From: Pseudomonas sp. 5P_3.1_Bac2
GTDB taxonomy: Bacteria > Pseudomonadota > Gammaproteobacteria > Pseudomonadales > Pseudomonadaceae
NCBI RefSeq assembly: GCF_025465995.1
Contig: NZ_JANLNY010000022.1
Location: 124,001-188,000, forward strand
DNA length: 64,000 nt
Direction of reading: 5' to 3'
Shown here: piece by piece, positions 18,849 to 28,783 of the stretch
Layout of the letters: every line of letters starts with the position of its first letter
Numbering within the stretch: the first letter of the stretch is position 1
Notes under the pieces: model-generated
Databases searched by the model: none
Seen by the model: the letters and a program-made list of their open reading frames with translations, nothing else
What the model was told of the DNA's origin: nothing
Translations under genes and position numbers: made by a program

Positions 18849-20531
18849 ATGCCCGAGCTACCCGCTAAGCCAAAACCCAGCAAGGCCGGCGCCCACCTCA
18901 ATGTGCACAATGCGGTGGTCGGCCTGCGCGGCCGTGATCTGCTCAGCACCCTGCGCCAACTGGCCTTGCACAGCGTCAAACGCCCCTTGCATACGGCCCG
19001 CCATGCACAGGCCTTAGGCAGCCAGTTAGGGCGGATTCTGCTCGGCGATCAGCCCTACTCAGTCAATCCTAAAGACGCCCGCTTTAAGGACCCCAGCTGG
19101 CAACACAACCCCGTCTATCAGCGCACCTTGCAAGGCTATCTGGCTTGCCGCCAGCAACTCAGCGCGTGGGTTAACGACAGCCAACTGAGCGCGGATGATC
19201 AGGCCCGCGCCCACTTCGTGCTCAGCCAGCTCGGTGATGCCCTGGCGCCGTCTAACAGTCCGCTGAATCCGCTGGTGCTCAAGGAGTTGTTTAACACCGG
19301 CGGCGCCAGCCTGCTGCGCGGCCTCAATCATCTCTACGATGATTTGTTGAACAACCACGGCCTGCCCAGCCAAGTCAGCAAGCATGCCTTTGAAGTGGGC
19401 CGTAACTTGGCAGCCACTGGCGGCGCGGTGGTGTTTCGCAACGAGCTGCTGGAGCTGATCCAGTACAAACCCATGACCGAAAAGCAGTACGCCAAGCCGC
19501 TGCTGATCGTGCCGTCGCAAATCAACAAGTTCTATATTTTCGACCTCGCAAGCGACAACAGCTTTGTCCAATACGCCCTGAAAAACGGCCTGCAAACCTT
19601 TATCGTCAGCTGGCGTAACCCTGATCCACGACACCGCGAATGGGGACTGTCGAGCTATGTACACGCGCTGGAGCAAGCCCTCGACGCCTGCCTGCAAATC
19701 ACCGCCAGCAAAAGCCTGAATCTGCTCGGCGCCTGTGCTGGCGGCCTGACCAGCGCCGCGCTGCAGGGCCACCTGCAAGGCAAGCGCATGCTGCGCAAAG
19801 TGGCCAGCGCCAGCTATATGGTCAGCCTGCTGGATAGCCAGATCGACAGCCCGGCCTTGCTGTTTGCCGATGAGCTGAGCATCGAGGCGGCCAAGCGCCG
19901 CTCCTATCAACAAGGCGTATTGGAGGGCCGTGACATGGCGCGGATCTTCGCCTGGATGCGGCCCAACGAGCTGATCTGGCATTACTGGATCAACAATTAC
20001 CTGCTCGGCAAAGAACCGCCAGCCTTCGACATCCTCTACTGGAACAACGACAACACCCGCTTACCCGCTGCCCTGCATGGCGAACTGATCGACTTCTTCA
20101 AATACAACCCACTGACCCGCGCCGGCGCCTTGGAGGTGTGCGGCACGCCCGTGGACTTAAGCAAGGTCAAGGTCGACAGCTTTACCGTGGCCGGCTGCAA
20201 CGACCACATCACGCCCTGGGATGCGGTGTATCGCTCGGCCTCGCTGCTCGGCGGCAAGCGTGAGTTTGTTCTGGCCAATAGTGGGCATATCCAGAGCATC
20301 CTCAACCCGCCTGGACACCCCAAAGCCGGCTACCGCCACAGCCATGATTTAGCCAGCGATCCACGCGCCTGGTACCACGCCGCCGAAGAAGTTAAAGGCA
20401 GTTGGTGGCCAGCATGGCTGAGCTGGCTACAACAACGCAGTGGCGCCCAGCACAACATCCAGCCGCGCCTGGGCAGCGCGCAACACCCGGCCATGGATGC
20501 AGCCCCCGGCACCTATGTGCATATGCGTTAA
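18849..20531 (+). CDS. phaC2: Class II poly(3-hydroxyalkanoate) synthase 2
   Basis: A 560-residue paralogue of phaC1, with catalytic Cys296 in LGACAGG, Asp in GCNDHITPW and His in NSGHIQSI. The start at 18849 (MPELPAKPK) has GGAG 9-10 bases upstream and gives the usual family length; in-frame ATG codons a little earlier overlap the ribosome site. It follows phaZ by 48 bases and precedes phaD by 69 bases, so phaZ-phaC2-phaD are probably co-transcribed. Confidence 0.96.
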   Translation: MPELPAKPKPSKAGAHLNVHNAVVGLRGRDLLSTLRQLALHSVKRPLHTARHAQALGSQLGRILLGDQPYSVNPKDARFKDPSWQHNPVYQRTLQGYLACRQQLSAWVNDSQLSADDQARAHFVLSQLGDALAPSNSPLNPLVLKELFNTGGASLLRGLNHLYDDLLNNHGLPSQVSKHAFEVGRNLAATGGAVVFRNELLELIQYKPMTEKQYAKPLLIVPSQINKFYIFDLASDNSFVQYALKNGLQTFIVSWRNPDPRHREWGLSSYVHALEQALDACLQITASKSLNLLGACAGGLTSAALQGHLQGKRMLRKVASASYMVSLLDSQIDSPALLFADELSIEAAKRRSYQQGVLEGRDMARIFAWMRPNELIWHYWINNYLLGKEPPAFDILYWNNDNTRLPAALHGELIDFFKYNPLTRAGALEVCGTPVDLSKVKVDSFTVAGCNDHITPWDAVYRSASLLGGKREFVLANSGHIQSILNPPGHPKAGYRHSHDLASDPRAWYHAAEEVKGSWWPAWLSWLQQRSGAQHNIQPRLGSAQHPAMDAAPGTYVHMR

Positions 20532-20600
20532 CGCCACCACAGGCCGGCATTGCACCAAGCCGGCCTTCATCACTTCGCCGCGCCGGTATGACCACAGCCT

Positions 20601-21218
20601 ATGAAGACCCGCGACCGCATCCTCGACTACGCCCTGCTGCTGTTTAACCTAAAGGGCGAGCCGAACGTTTCAACCTTGGAGATCGCCAATGAATTAGGCA
20701 TCAGCCCAGGCAATCTGTATTACCACTTCCATGGCAAAGAGCCGCTGACCTTGGGTTTGTTTCAGCGCTTTCAAAATGAGTTGGCGCCGCTGCTAGCGCC
20801 GCCGGCAGAGGTCGAGCTGGATATCGAAGATTGCTGGCTGCTGCTGCACCTGATCGTCGAGCGTCTGGCCGCCTACCGCTTCTTGTTCCAAGACCTGTCC
20901 AACCTCACCAGCCGTTTACCGAAACTGGAACACGGCATCCGCCTGTGGCTGATCCAACTCAAACGCATGCTCAACTGGTTGCTGCTGCAACTGGCTGGCG
21001 ACAACCCATTGGCCAGCGACAGTTCTAGGCTTGTGCAGTTAGTCGAGCAGATCACCCTGACCCTGCTATTTGCCCTGGATTACCAACGCATCATGGGCCG
21101 TGAGGGCGAGAGTCGCCTGGTGGTTTATCAGGTGATGATGCTGCTGGCTCCGCATCTACCGGAAGATTCTCGCCAAGCCGCCGAACACTTGGCCAAACGC
21201 TATCTGCATGATGAATAA
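20601..21218 (+). CDS. phaD: TetR-family PHA regulator PhaD
   Basis: A 205-residue TetR-family regulator. The helix-turn-helix is around residues 24-45 (STLEIANELGISPGNLYYHFHGK); the C-terminal domain matches PhaD, which in Pseudomonas putida controls the phaI-phaF and phaC1 promoters in response to a CoA-type intermediate. It ends just before a hairpin shared with convergent phaF. Confidence 0.93.
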   Translation: MKTRDRILDYALLLFNLKGEPNVSTLEIANELGISPGNLYYHFHGKEPLTLGLFQRFQNELAPLLAPPAEVELDIEDCWLLLHLIVERLAAYRFLFQDLSNLTSRLPKLEHGIRLWLIQLKRMLNWLLLQLAGDNPLASDSSRLVQLVEQITLTLLFALDYQRIMGREGESRLVVYQVMMLLAPHLPEDSRQAAEHLAKRYLHDE

Positions 21219-21242
21219 AAACGCCCGGCACTAGGCCGGGCG
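21217..21242 (-). terminator. Terminator of the phaI-phaF operon
   Basis: CGCCCGGC / GCCGGGCG (21222-21229 with 21235-21242) with an ACTAG loop. On the minus strand it is followed by a T-run (plus-strand AAAAA at 21217-21221), so it acts on phaF; phaD ends at the same place from the other side. Confidence 0.85.
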
Positions 21243-21263
21243 TGGGCATTGCAACAGCAGGTA

Positions 21264-22367
21264 TTACGACTGCGTGGTCGGCGTTGCAGCAGCCGGGGCG
21301 CTTGGTGCAGTAGCCACCGGCGCAGGGGCTGGGGCTGGCGTCGCGGCAGCAGGTGCTGCTGGCTTGGCCGCCGGCGTTGCAGCTGGCTTAGGTGCAGCTT
21401 TTACCACAGGTTTAGCAGCCGGCTTAGGTGCAGCTTTTACCAACGGTTTAGCCGCTGGTTTAGCTGCAGGTTTAGCAGCGGCTTTTACGGCTGGCTTAGC
21501 CGCTGGTTTAGCTGCAGGTTTAGCAGCGGCTTTTACGGCTGGCTTAGCCGCTGGTTTGGCAGCAGCTTTTGCGGCTGGCTTAGCAGCTGGTTTGGCGGCA
21601 GCTTTTACGGCTGGCTTAGCAGCTGGTTTAGCGGCAGCTTTTACAGCTGGCTTAGCAGCTGGTTTGGCGGCAGCTTTTGCGGCTGGCTTAGCAGCGGGTT
21701 TGGCGGCAGCTTTTGCAACTGGCTTAGCAGCAGGTTTGGCGGCAGCTTTTGCAGCTGGCTTAGCAGCAGGTTTGGCGGCAGCTTTTGCGGCTGGCTTAGC
21801 AGCGGGTTTGGCGGCAGCTTTTGCGGCTGGCTTAGCAGCTGGTTTGGCGGCAGCTTTTGCAGCTGGCTTAGCAGCGGGTTTAGCGGCAGCTTTTGCGGCT
21901 GGCTTAGCAGCTGGTTTGGCAGCAGCTTTTTTCGCGGCGGGGACCGATTTGACCGATACGCCGGTCAGTTTCTCGATCTGTTTAGTGAGGTTATCAACTT
22001 TAGCGTTGAGCGATTTCACTTCATTGCTGCTCGGTACACCCAAGCGCGAGATCGCTTTGTTCAGGCGCTTGTCGAAGGCTTCTTCCAGCTCGCCCCACTT
22101 GCCAATCGCCTTGTCTTTTACTTCATCGACTTTGGATTTAGCGTTGCCCACTTTCGCCCCCAAAGTGGCTTTAGCGGCGCCGACCTCTGTCTTCGCTTGC
22201 TTCTCAGCTTTTTCGCCATCCTTGACCAAGTTATCGAACAGCTTATTGCCGTCCTTGCTGATCTTGGAATAGGCCCCCAAACCAGCCAACCAGATTTGGC
22301 GAGAGTACTTCTCGACTTCGCCAACCCAGGAAGTGGTTTGCTTCTCGGTTTTCTTTTTGACGACCAT
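21264..22367 (-). CDS. phaF: PHA granule-associated phasin/nucleoid protein PhaF
   Basis: A 367-residue protein in two parts. Residues 1 to about 135 form the phasin domain that coats PHA granules (WLAGLGAYSKISKDG, coiled-coil NAKVDNLTKQIEKLTG). The rest is a histone H1-like tail built of KPAAKPAAKAAA repeats, which binds DNA and helps split granules between daughter cells. The ATG at 22367 has a perfect AAGGAG upstream. It follows phaI by 10 bases. The tail is encoded by a 36-base tandem repeat, so copy number is likely to vary between strains. Confidence 0.95.
   Translation of the reverse strand: MVVKKKTEKQTTSWVGEVEKYSRQIWLAGLGAYSKISKDGNKLFDNLVKDGEKAEKQAKTEVGAAKATLGAKVGNAKSKVDEVKDKAIGKWGELEEAFDKRLNKAISRLGVPSSNEVKSLNAKVDNLTKQIEKLTGVSVKSVPAAKKAAAKPAAKPAAKAAAKPAAKPAAKAAAKPAAKPAAKAAAKPAAKPAAKAAAKPAAKPAAKAAAKPAAKPVAKAAAKPAAKPAAKAAAKPAAKPAVKAAAKPAAKPAVKAAAKPAAKPAAKAAAKPAAKPAVKAAAKPAAKPAAKPAVKAAAKPAAKPAAKPLVKAAPKPAAKPVVKAAPKPAATPAAKPAAPAAATPAPAPAPVATAPSAPAAATPTTQS
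21440..21930 (-). repeat. 36-base tandem repeat inside phaF
   Basis: The tail of phaF consists of near-identical 36-base units, each coding for 12 residues (Lys-Ala-Ala-Ala-Lys-Pro-Ala-Ala-Lys-Pro-Ala-Ala), with variation mostly at third codon positions. The edges are approximate. Confidence 0.85.
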
Positions 22368-22377
22368 CCTGCTCTCC

Positions 22378-22833
22378 TTACTTGGTACGCGCGACATGCT
22401 CGAGCAACGCGCTCAGCACATCCAGCTTAGCAGACAGAGTTTCAACATCCTGCTTGGACGGAATGCCAATACGATTGAGTGCGCTAGCGACCCGATTGTC
22501 GAAGGCTTTTTCAAGTTTTTCCAGCTTATTTTCTACTTGGTTTTTCACATTATCGACATTGCTTACCAAGCTGACTTTGACACTACCGAGCTGTTCGTTG
22601 GCCGCTTCAAGCTGCTTATCGAAGAGCTTTTTACCTTGGTTTTCAATGCCTTCACCGCTCTTAACGAGGCTTTTGAAATAGCCCAAACCCTCTTGCCCGA
22701 CCTTCACATAGGCGCCTAAACCAGCTAACCAAACACTCCGCGCATAGCCTTTTACCGGCGCCAACACCTCAGTATTGGCCGTGGCAGCGGCAGTTTTTTT
22801 CAGCGAAGTTTTTTTAACGACGGCTTTCGACAT
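22378..22833 (-). CDS. phaI: PHA granule phasin PhaI
   Basis: A 151-residue phasin that coats medium-chain PHA granules. It shares the phasin core with PhaF (VWLAGLGAYVKVGQEG and a C-terminal coiled coil VETLSAKLDVLSALLEHV) but lacks the Lys/Ala/Pro tail. The start at 22833 (MSKAVVKK) has GAGGTG just upstream; an in-frame ATG 12 bases earlier is less well placed. First gene of the phaI-phaF operon; a 17-base inverted repeat lies just before its ribosome site. Confidence 0.94.
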   Translation of the reverse strand: MSKAVVKKTSLKKTAAATANTEVLAPVKGYARSVWLAGLGAYVKVGQEGLGYFKSLVKSGEGIENQGKKLFDKQLEAANEQLGSVKVSLVSNVDNVKNQVENKLEKLEKAFDNRVASALNRIGIPSKQDVETLSAKLDVLSALLEHVARTK

Positions 22834-22843
22834 GCTGCACCTC

Positions 22844-22860
22844 ACTCAAATTGGTTGAGT
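22844..22860. promoter_or_regulatory. Inverted repeat before phaI, candidate PhaD operator
   Basis: ACTCAA-ATTGG-TTGAGT is a perfect 6+6 inverted repeat, directly upstream of the phaI ribosome site (10 bases before the ATG on the minus strand). PhaD of Pseudomonas putida is known to bind an inverted repeat in the phaI promoter, and phaD is encoded nearby, so this is a good candidate site. Confidence 0.5.
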
Positions 22861-22942
22861 AAACACCCACGAAACGCAGGCTTAGATGCACAGTAATGAG
22901 GAAAATTAGAAACGACATACTAAGGTGGCATGCCGCGCAAAA

Positions 22943-23221
22943 TCAGGCCTGCAGGTGTTTATCCAGGGTGTCTTCGATCTCACGTTTGATGCTGCTGCTC
23001 ATGGCCGACAGCAACAAGCCCAAACTCAAACGCACCCGTACACGGTCCTCATGCACATCTATGCTGCCGTCAGCACCGCTGCGCTTAAACTCCAAACTGT
23101 CGCCATTCCAGCGATAACGCACGTCATATTGTTGAGCCAGACGCTCAGCCAGTTGCTCGGCCTTCTGCCGCGCGGCGTCACGGCCCAGGCTGTGGGGACG
23201 TTCAATGGTGATTTTGGCCAT
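22943..23221 (-). CDS. Polyhydroxyalkanoic acid system family protein
   Basis: A 92-residue protein starting MAKITIERPHSLGRDAARQKAEQLAERL, the signature of the small PHA-system family found beside phaI/phaF in Pseudomonas. The body has a predicted beta-rich middle (DVRYRWNGDSLEFKRS) and a helical end (KREIEDTLDKHL). Function is not established; it may be granule-linked. It lies 109 bases upstream of phaI on the same strand, so it could share a promoter or have its own. Confidence 0.8.
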   Translation of the reverse strand: MAKITIERPHSLGRDAARQKAEQLAERLAQQYDVRYRWNGDSLEFKRSGADGSIDVHEDRVRVRLSLGLLLSAMSSSIKREIEDTLDKHLQA

Positions 23222-23443
23222 GCAAGGCTCCTCGGCAATAAGCTTAAACCCTGAGCTGCGACCTTAGGTCCCGCGCCCCGGATCTCTACAAGGCGCGACT
23301 ATAGCAAGGCTCAGGCAGCCAAGCTGCACCGCGCGCATAGCAGTTTGTCCAATGCTATGCAGCATAAAAACCCAGAGCCACGATTTGGGTTTAGAATGAA
23401 CGCCACTTTTAGATGCAGCCCCTGTGTTTTAGGAAAGGCCAAG

Positions 23444-24214
23444 ATGAACGATCCGCGCAAGAGCAGCGACAGCGAAGCCACCACCCACTTTGGTTTCCAG
23501 AATGTGCCGGAAAGCCAAAAGGCGGAAAAAGTCGCCGAAGTCTTTCACTCCGTAGCAAGCAAATACGACCTGATGAACGATGTGCTGTCCGGTGGCCTGC
23601 ATCGGCTGTGGAAGCGTTTCACCATCGAACTGTCCGGCGTGCGCCGGGGCAACCGGGTATTGGATATCGCCGGCGGCACCGGTGATCTGACCCGCAAATT
23701 TTCAAGCCTTGTAGGGCCCACCGGCGAAGTGGTGCTGGCCGACATCAACGCCTCGATGCTCAAAGTCGGTCGTGATCGTCTGCTGGATAAAGGCGTGGCT
23801 GGCAACGTGCAGTTTGTTCAGGCCGACGCCGAAAAGCTGCCGTTCCCGGATAACCACTTCGATGTGGTGACCATCGCCTTCGGCCTGCGCAACGTGACCC
23901 ATAAAGAAGACGCGCTGCGTTCCATCCTGCGCGTGCTGAAACCGGGCGGCCGTCTGCTCGTGCTGGAATTTTCCAAGCCCACTAATGGCTTGCTGTCGAA
24001 GTTCTACGACACCTACTCATTCCACTTTATGCCACTGGCCGGCAAGTTGATCAGCAACGATGCCGACAGCTACCGCTACCTGGCTGAGTCGATCCGCATG
24101 CACCCGGATCAGGAAACCCTCAAAGCCATGATGGCCGATGCCGGTTTTGAACGCGTGACCTTCCACAACATGACTGGCGGCATCGTCGCTCTGCACCGAG
24201 GTGTCAAACCCTAA
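23444..24214 (+). CDS. ubiE: Ubiquinone/menaquinone C-methyltransferase UbiE
   Basis: A 256-residue SAM-dependent methyltransferase that performs the C-methylation step in ubiquinone synthesis. Motif [16 protein letters not shown] is followed by [16 protein letters not shown] and [17 protein letters not shown], all UbiE signatures. The ATG at 23444 is chosen for its ribosome site (AGGAAAGG) and the usual length; an upstream extension to 23345 is unlikely. Its stop overlaps the ubiJ start by one base (TAATG). Confidence 0.97.
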   Translation: MNDPRKSSDSEATTHFGFQNVPESQKAEKVAEVFHSVASKYDLMNDVLSGGLHRLWKRFTIELSGVRRGNRVLDIAGGTGDLTRKFSSLVGPTGEVVLADINASMLKVGRDRLLDKGVAGNVQFVQADAEKLPFPDNHFDVVTIAFGLRNVTHKEDALRSILRVLKPGGRLLVLEFSKPTNGLLSKFYDTYSFHFMPLAGKLISNDADSYRYLAESIRMHPDQETLKAMMADAGFERVTFHNMTGGIVALHRGVKP

Positions 24215-24831
24215 TGCTAGTCACCGGGCTGCTGGCCGGCGTTGAGCTGGGCCTCAATCGCGTCCTGGCGCTGGACAGCACGGCACTGCCGCGTCTGGCT
24301 GGCCTGAGCGGTCAGGTCATCGCCGTGCACTGCACCGCGCCAGATGTTCAGGTGTTTATCCTGCCCAATGCCGACGGCCTGCAACTGGCTGCGCAGTGGG
24401 CCGGCGCGACTGACTGCCACCTGCACGCCTCCGCTAGCAGCTTGCTGCGCCTGGCCCTAAGCCAAGATAAAACCAGCATTTTGCATGGCCCCGATGTCCA
24501 GCTCGACGGCGACAGTGCCGCGCTGCTGGAACTGGCAGCCATTCTGCAAGACCTCGAACTGGACTGGGAATACGAACTGGCCCGCTGGTTCGGCCCCATC
24601 GCCAGCCCGCTGGTGGGTAATCACCTGCGCAGCCGCAGCCAATGGTTCAAACAGACCTTGGAAAGCCTGCGCCTGAATCTGGCCGATTACCTCAGTGAAG
24701 AGTCGCGCACCTTAGTGGGGCAGCGCGAAGCCGATGCCCGTTTTGCCGAACTGGATCAGTTAAAACTGTCCCTCGACCGTCTCGACGCGCGTATCGAGCG
24801 CCTCGCCCAACGCCATAAGCCCACTGCATGA
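24214..24831 (+). CDS. ubiJ: Ubiquinone biosynthesis accessory factor UbiJ
   Basis: A 205-residue protein with an N-terminal SCP2 lipid-binding domain (about 15-115) and a C-terminal helical region ([32 protein letters not shown]). UbiJ binds hydrophobic ubiquinone intermediates in the soluble Ubi complex. It sits between ubiE and ubiB with 1- and 4-base overlaps, the standard gammaproteobacterial operon. Confidence 0.93.
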   Translation: MLVTGLLAGVELGLNRVLALDSTALPRLAGLSGQVIAVHCTAPDVQVFILPNADGLQLAAQWAGATDCHLHASASSLLRLALSQDKTSILHGPDVQLDGDSAALLELAAILQDLELDWEYELARWFGPIASPLVGNHLRSRSQWFKQTLESLRLNLADYLSEESRTLVGQREADARFAELDQLKLSLDRLDARIERLAQRHKPTA

Positions 24832-26435
24832 AGCTGCTTGCCCTGCGTCGCCTGCTGCGCATTTTGCGCGTGATCATCCGCCACCAGTTGGATGACCTGC
24901 TGTTCAGCCTGCCCCTGCCGTTTTGGGCCCGCCTGCTGCGCCATGCCTTGCCGTGGCGTTGGCTGCCACGGCGCCAGCCCACGTTGTCGCGTGGCGCGCG
25001 CCTACGTTTGAGCCTGCAAGAGCTGGGGCCGATCTTTATTAAGTTCGGCCAGATTCTCTCGACCCGCCGCGACCTGCTGCCGGCTGATATCGCCGATGAA
25101 CTGGCGCACCTGCAAGACCGCGTGCCGCCGTTCGACCCGGCCAAAGCCCTGGCGCTGATCGAGAGCCAGTTGGGCGCCAAGGTTGAGCAGGTATTCGCCC
25201 GTTTTGATGGCCAACCGCTGGCCTCGGCCTCGGTGGCGCAAGTCCACGCGGCACAATTGAAAAGCGGCGAAGAAGTCGTCGTAAAGGTTATTCGCCCCGG
25301 CCTCAAACCGATTATTGAGCAGGACATCGCCTGGCTGTTTATGATCGCCCGGCTCGCGGAAAAAGCCTCGGCCGATGCCCGCCGCCTGCGCCCGATCGAA
25401 GTAGTCAGTGACTACGAAAAAACCATCTACGACGAGCTCGACCTGCTGCGCGAGGCGGCTAACGCCAGCCAATTGCGGCGCAACTTTGAAGGCTCGCCGC
25501 TGCTGTACGTGCCGCAAGTGTATTGGGATCTGTGCCGGCCTAAAGTGCTGGTGATGGAGCGCATCTACGGCGTGCAGGTCACTGACTTGGTCACTCTGGC
25601 CGATCAGCGTACAGATATGAAACTGCTTGCCGAGCGCGGTGTGGAGATCTTTTTCACCCAAGTGTTCCGCGACAGCTTTTTCCACGCCGACATGCACCCG
25701 GGCAATATTTTCGTCAGCACACGCACGCCGTGGAACCCGCAATACATCGCCATCGACTGCGGCATCGTCGGCAGCCTGACCCCCGAGGATCAGGACTACC
25801 TGGCGCGCAACGTGATGGCCTTTTTCAAACGCGACTACCGCAAAGTGGCGCAGCTGCACATCGACTCTGGCTGGGTGCCCAAAGACACCAAGGTCAACGA
25901 ATTCGAGGCGGCAATCCGCACAGTGTGCGAGCCGATTTTCGATAAGCCGCTCAAAGACATTTCCTTCGGCCAAGTGCTGATGCGCCTGTTCCAGACCGCG
26001 CAACGCTTCAATATGGAAGTGCAGCCGCAATTGGTTTTGCTGCAAAAAACCCTGCTCAATATCGAAGGTCTGGGCCGCCAGCTGTACCCCGACTTGGATC
26101 TGTGGAGCACCGCCCTGCCGTTCCTCGAGCGCTGGATGCGCGAGCGTCACAGCCCGAAAACGGTTTTGCAGAATCTGCAAAGCCAAGTCGAGCAAGTGCC
26201 GCACCTGGCCAATATGACCCGCGATTTGCTCGAGCGTTATTCCCAGCCGCACAGCCATAACCAAGCTGCGCCTGCGCTCAAAACTGAGGATCGTGGCGTA
26301 TTGCGCCTGCTCGGTGCTGGCCTTTTAGTCGGTGCGGCGGTGCTGCTCAGTGGCAGCCCAGACTGGGTAAATCTAAGCACTTGGCCAGCCTGGTTAATGG
26401 GCGTGGCGGGTCTGTACTTGGTCGTTCGCCGATAG
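24828..26435 (+). CDS. ubiB: Ubiquinone biosynthesis regulatory kinase-like protein UbiB
   Basis: A 535-residue member of the UbiB/ABC1 atypical kinase family. The KxGQ signature occurs in [17 protein letters not shown], the Ala-rich nucleotide loop in [18 protein letters not shown], and the catalytic region in [13 protein letters not shown]. Two membrane segments end the protein ([15 protein letters not shown] and [12 protein letters not shown]). It has ATPase activity that supports ubiquinone synthesis at the membrane. Overlaps ubiJ by 4 bases (ATGA). Confidence 0.96.
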   Translation: MKLLALRRLLRILRVIIRHQLDDLLFSLPLPFWARLLRHALPWRWLPRRQPTLSRGARLRLSLQELGPIFIKFGQILSTRRDLLPADIADELAHLQDRVPPFDPAKALALIESQLGAKVEQVFARFDGQPLASASVAQVHAAQLKSGEEVVVKVIRPGLKPIIEQDIAWLFMIARLAEKASADARRLRPIEVVSDYEKTIYDELDLLREAANASQLRRNFEGSPLLYVPQVYWDLCRPKVLVMERIYGVQVTDLVTLADQRTDMKLLAERGVEIFFTQVFRDSFFHADMHPGNIFVSTRTPWNPQYIAIDCGIVGSLTPEDQDYLARNVMAFFKRDYRKVAQLHIDSGWVPKDTKVNEFEAAIRTVCEPIFDKPLKDISFGQVLMRLFQTAQRFNMEVQPQLVLLQKTLLNIEGLGRQLYPDLDLWSTALPFLERWMRERHSPKTVLQNLQSQVEQVPHLANMTRDLLERYSQPHSHNQAAPALKTEDRGVLRLLGAGLLVGAAVLLSGSPDWVNLSTWPAWLMGVAGLYLVVRR

Positions 26436-26512
26436 CCATAAACGGCCTTGGCTGTCACACTTAGCGCCTTCGATCCCACCTGCTGTATGGCCCGCCAGGG
26501 TATTAACGAGAA

Positions 26513-26914
26513 ATGACTGATTGGCTTGATGAAATTCGCTGGGACAAGGACGGCTTAGTCGCTGTGATTGCCCAGGATTACCAGAGCGGGCGCATCTTGA
26601 TGATGGCCTGGATGAATCGCGAATCCCTCGCTCTGACTGTAGCTGAAGGCCGTGCCGTATATTGGTCACGCTCGCGCGGCAAACTGTGGCGCAAAGGTGA
26701 AGAGTCCGGCCACGTGCAAAAACTGCATGAGCTACGCTTGGACTGCGACGCTGACGTAATAACGCTGCAAGTTGAGCAAATCGGCGGCATCGCTTGTCAT
26801 ACCGGACGTGAAAGCTGCTTCTACCGCGTTTATGACGACGCCAGCTGGAAGACCGTTGATGCCGTGATCAAACCGGCAGACAGCATCTATCACAAAGGAC
26901 ACAGCCATGAGTGA
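26513..26914 (+). CDS. hisI: Phosphoribosyl-AMP cyclohydrolase HisI
   Basis: A 133-residue enzyme of histidine synthesis that opens the adenine ring of phosphoribosyl-AMP. Family motifs are VLMMAWMN-like [40 protein letters not shown] and [12 protein letters not shown], which supply the zinc- and magnesium-binding Cys, His and Asp residues. It is a stand-alone HisI (not fused to HisE as in enterics) and overlaps hisE by 8 bases. Confidence 0.96.
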   Translation: MTDWLDEIRWDKDGLVAVIAQDYQSGRILMMAWMNRESLALTVAEGRAVYWSRSRGKLWRKGEESGHVQKLHELRLDCDADVITLQVEQIGGIACHTGRESCFYRVYDDASWKTVDAVIKPADSIYHKGHSHE

Positions 26915-27239
26915 CACCCTAGCGCGCCTGGCCCAGGTGCTGGAAGAACGCAAAGGTGCTGCACCTGACAGCTCTTATGTGGCCAGCCTGTACCACAAGG
27001 GCTTAAACAAAATTCTCGAGAAGGTCGGTGAGGAATCGGTGGAAACCATTCTGGCTGCCAAGGATGCTCAACAGTCCGGAGACTGCAGCGACCTTATCTA
27101 TGAAACCGCCGACCTGTGGTTCCACAGTCTGGTCATGCTGGCCGCCTTGGGTCAGCACCCCCAAGCTGTTCTGGACGAACTGAACCGCCGTTTTGGCCTC
27201 TCCGGGCACGCTGAAAAAGCCGCCCGTGAGACCCACTAA
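26907..27239 (+). CDS. hisE: Phosphoribosyl-ATP pyrophosphohydrolase HisE
   Basis: A 110-residue MazG-like hydrolase for the second step of histidine synthesis (PR-ATP to PR-AMP). Contains the metal-binding [16 protein letters not shown] and [14 protein letters not shown] helices. It is coupled to hisI by an 8-base overlap and followed by tatA after 22 bases, as in other Pseudomonas. Confidence 0.95.
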   Translation: MSDTLARLAQVLEERKGAAPDSSYVASLYHKGLNKILEKVGEESVETILAAKDAQQSGDCSDLIYETADLWFHSLVMLAALGQHPQAVLDELNRRFGLSGHAEKAARETH

Positions 27240-27261
27240 TTAATTTTGCGAGGAGCTCGAC

Positions 27262-27522
27262 ATGGGTATTTTTGACTGGAAACACTGGATCGTCATCCTG
27301 GTGGTCGTGGTACTGATCTTCGGTACCAAAAAACTGAAGAACTTGGGCTCGGACCTGGGCGAAACCATCAAAGGTTTCCGCAAAGCGATGAACACCGAAG
27401 ACGAAGGCAAAGCCGAACAGGCCAGCCCTGCTGCACCACAACAACCCACCGCGCCGCTGAATCAGCCACAAACCTTTGACGGCCAAGTGCATAAAGTTGA
27501 AGACCCAGCGCGCAAAGACTGA
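27262..27522 (+). CDS. tatA: Sec-independent protein translocase TatA
   Basis: An 86-residue protein with one N-terminal membrane segment (about residues 6-22, [14 protein letters not shown]), the [15 protein letters not shown] amphipathic hinge and a charged tail. TatA forms the pore of the twin-arginine pathway for folded proteins. A GAGGAG ribosome site precedes the ATG. tatB follows after 8 bases. Confidence 0.95.
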   Translation: MGIFDWKHWIVILVVVVLIFGTKKLKNLGSDLGETIKGFRKAMNTEDEGKAEQASPAAPQQPTAPLNQPQTFDGQVHKVEDPARKD

Positions 27523-27530
27523 GCCTAGCC

Positions 27531-28001
27531 ATGTTTGATATCGGCTTTTCCGAATTAGTACTGGTGGGGCTGGTGGCCTTAGTGGTGCTTGGCCCCGAAC
27601 GTTTACCCGGAGCCGTGCGCACGGCCGGCTTGTGGATTGGCCGAATCAAACGCAGCTTCAATGCCATCAAGCAGCAAGTTGAGCAGGAACTCGGCGCCGA
27701 TGAAATCCGCCGACAGCTGCACAATGAGCAGATTTTGCAGCTTGAGCGGGAAATGGCGGCGATGAAGCAAGAGCTGATCGATGCCGGCAAACTGGCGCCA
27801 CCCACGCCCAACGCCGCGGCTGAACCTACGCCGGGCACGCCTCAGGCGACGCCCGCCGTGCACAGCCCTGAAGCCATCGCTGCCGCACCAGCAGCGCCAG
27901 CGACAGCCACGCCAACAGCGCCCGCGGCCCAGCCTGAAGCTGTTCCAAGCGCAGGTGGCGCGGCGCCAAGCCCAGTGATTCAGGACAAACCGCAATCATG
28001 A
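27531..28001 (+). CDS. tatB: Sec-independent protein translocase TatB
   Basis: A 156-residue membrane protein with the N-terminal TatB signature ([20 protein letters not shown], then [13 protein letters not shown]), an amphipathic helix and coiled region to about residue 90, and a long Ala/Pro-rich tail that is probably disordered. TatB with TatC recognises twin-arginine signal peptides. Overlaps tatC by 4 bases. Confidence 0.95.
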   Translation: MFDIGFSELVLVGLVALVVLGPERLPGAVRTAGLWIGRIKRSFNAIKQQVEQELGADEIRRQLHNEQILQLEREMAAMKQELIDAGKLAPPTPNAAAEPTPGTPQATPAVHSPEAIAAAPAAPATATPTAPAAQPEAVPSAGGAAPSPVIQDKPQS

Positions 28002-28783
28002 GTCCACTACCAGAAACTGATCAGGAAATGCCGCTGATCTCGCACCTGGCTGAGCTGCGCAGTCGCTTGCTGCGCTGCGTGATCGCGGTACTGCTGTTGT
28101 TTGGCGCGCTGTTCTACTTCGCCCAAGACATCTACACCATCGTCTCGGCTCCGCTGCGCGCGTACCTGCCCGAAGGCGCCACGATGATTGCCACTGGGGT
28201 GGCCTCACCGTTTCTTACGCCCTTCAAGCTGACCGCGTGGATTGCCTTCTTCTTAAGCGTGCCAGTGATTCTGTTTCAGCTCTGGGGCTTTATCGCGCCG
28301 GGCCTGTACAAACATGAGAAGCGCCTGGCCGTGCCATTGATGGCATCGAGCATTCTGCTGTTCTACGCCGGGATGGCCTTCGCTTACTTCTTGGTGTTCC
28401 CGATCATCTTCCACTTCTTCGCCAGCGTAACCCCTGACGGCGTGGCGATGATGACCGACATCAACGAGTACCTGAGCTTTATCCTCACCCTGTTCTTTGC
28501 CTTTGGTGTGGCCTTTGAGATCCCCGTGGCGACCTTCCTGCTGATCTGGGTCGGCATCGTCGATGTCGCCACCCTGCGCAAGATCCGCCCCTATGTGGTG
28601 ATTGGTTGCTTCGTGGTGGGGATGATCCTCACCCCGCCGGATATTTTCTCCCAGACCCTGCTGGCAGTACCGATGTGGCTGCTGTTTGAAGTGGGCCTGC
28701 TGTGCGGCAGCATGATCAAAAAGCATCAAGTTGAAGAAGAACAAGCCGAGCAGCCAGACCAGCCACCTGCGCCACTGCCTTGA
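27998..28783 (+). CDS. tatC: Sec-independent protein translocase TatC
   Basis: A 261-residue protein with six membrane segments. Family motifs are [13 protein letters not shown] near the N-terminus, FWGF-like [17 protein letters not shown], and [18 protein letters not shown]. It binds the twin-arginine signal peptide. The last gene of tatABC; its TGA overlaps the TTG start of rsmE. Confidence 0.96.
   Translation: MSPLPETDQEMPLISHLAELRSRLLRCVIAVLLLFGALFYFAQDIYTIVSAPLRAYLPEGATMIATGVASPFLTPFKLTAWIAFFLSVPVILFQLWGFIAPGLYKHEKRLAVPLMASSILLFYAGMAFAYFLVFPIIFHFFASVTPDGVAMMTDINEYLSFILTLFFAFGVAFEIPVATFLLIWVGIVDVATLRKIRPYVVIGCFVVGMILTPPDIFSQTLLAVPMWLLFEVGLLCGSMIKKHQVEEEQAEQPDQPPAPLP

Noticed and set aside
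21249..22430. Long plus-strand open frames across phaF, one rich in Ala/Gly/Leu and one in Ser/Phe/Trp
   Set aside because: They result from reading the 36-base phaF repeat in the opposite direction; phaF has a phasin domain, a perfect ribosome site and the expected locus.
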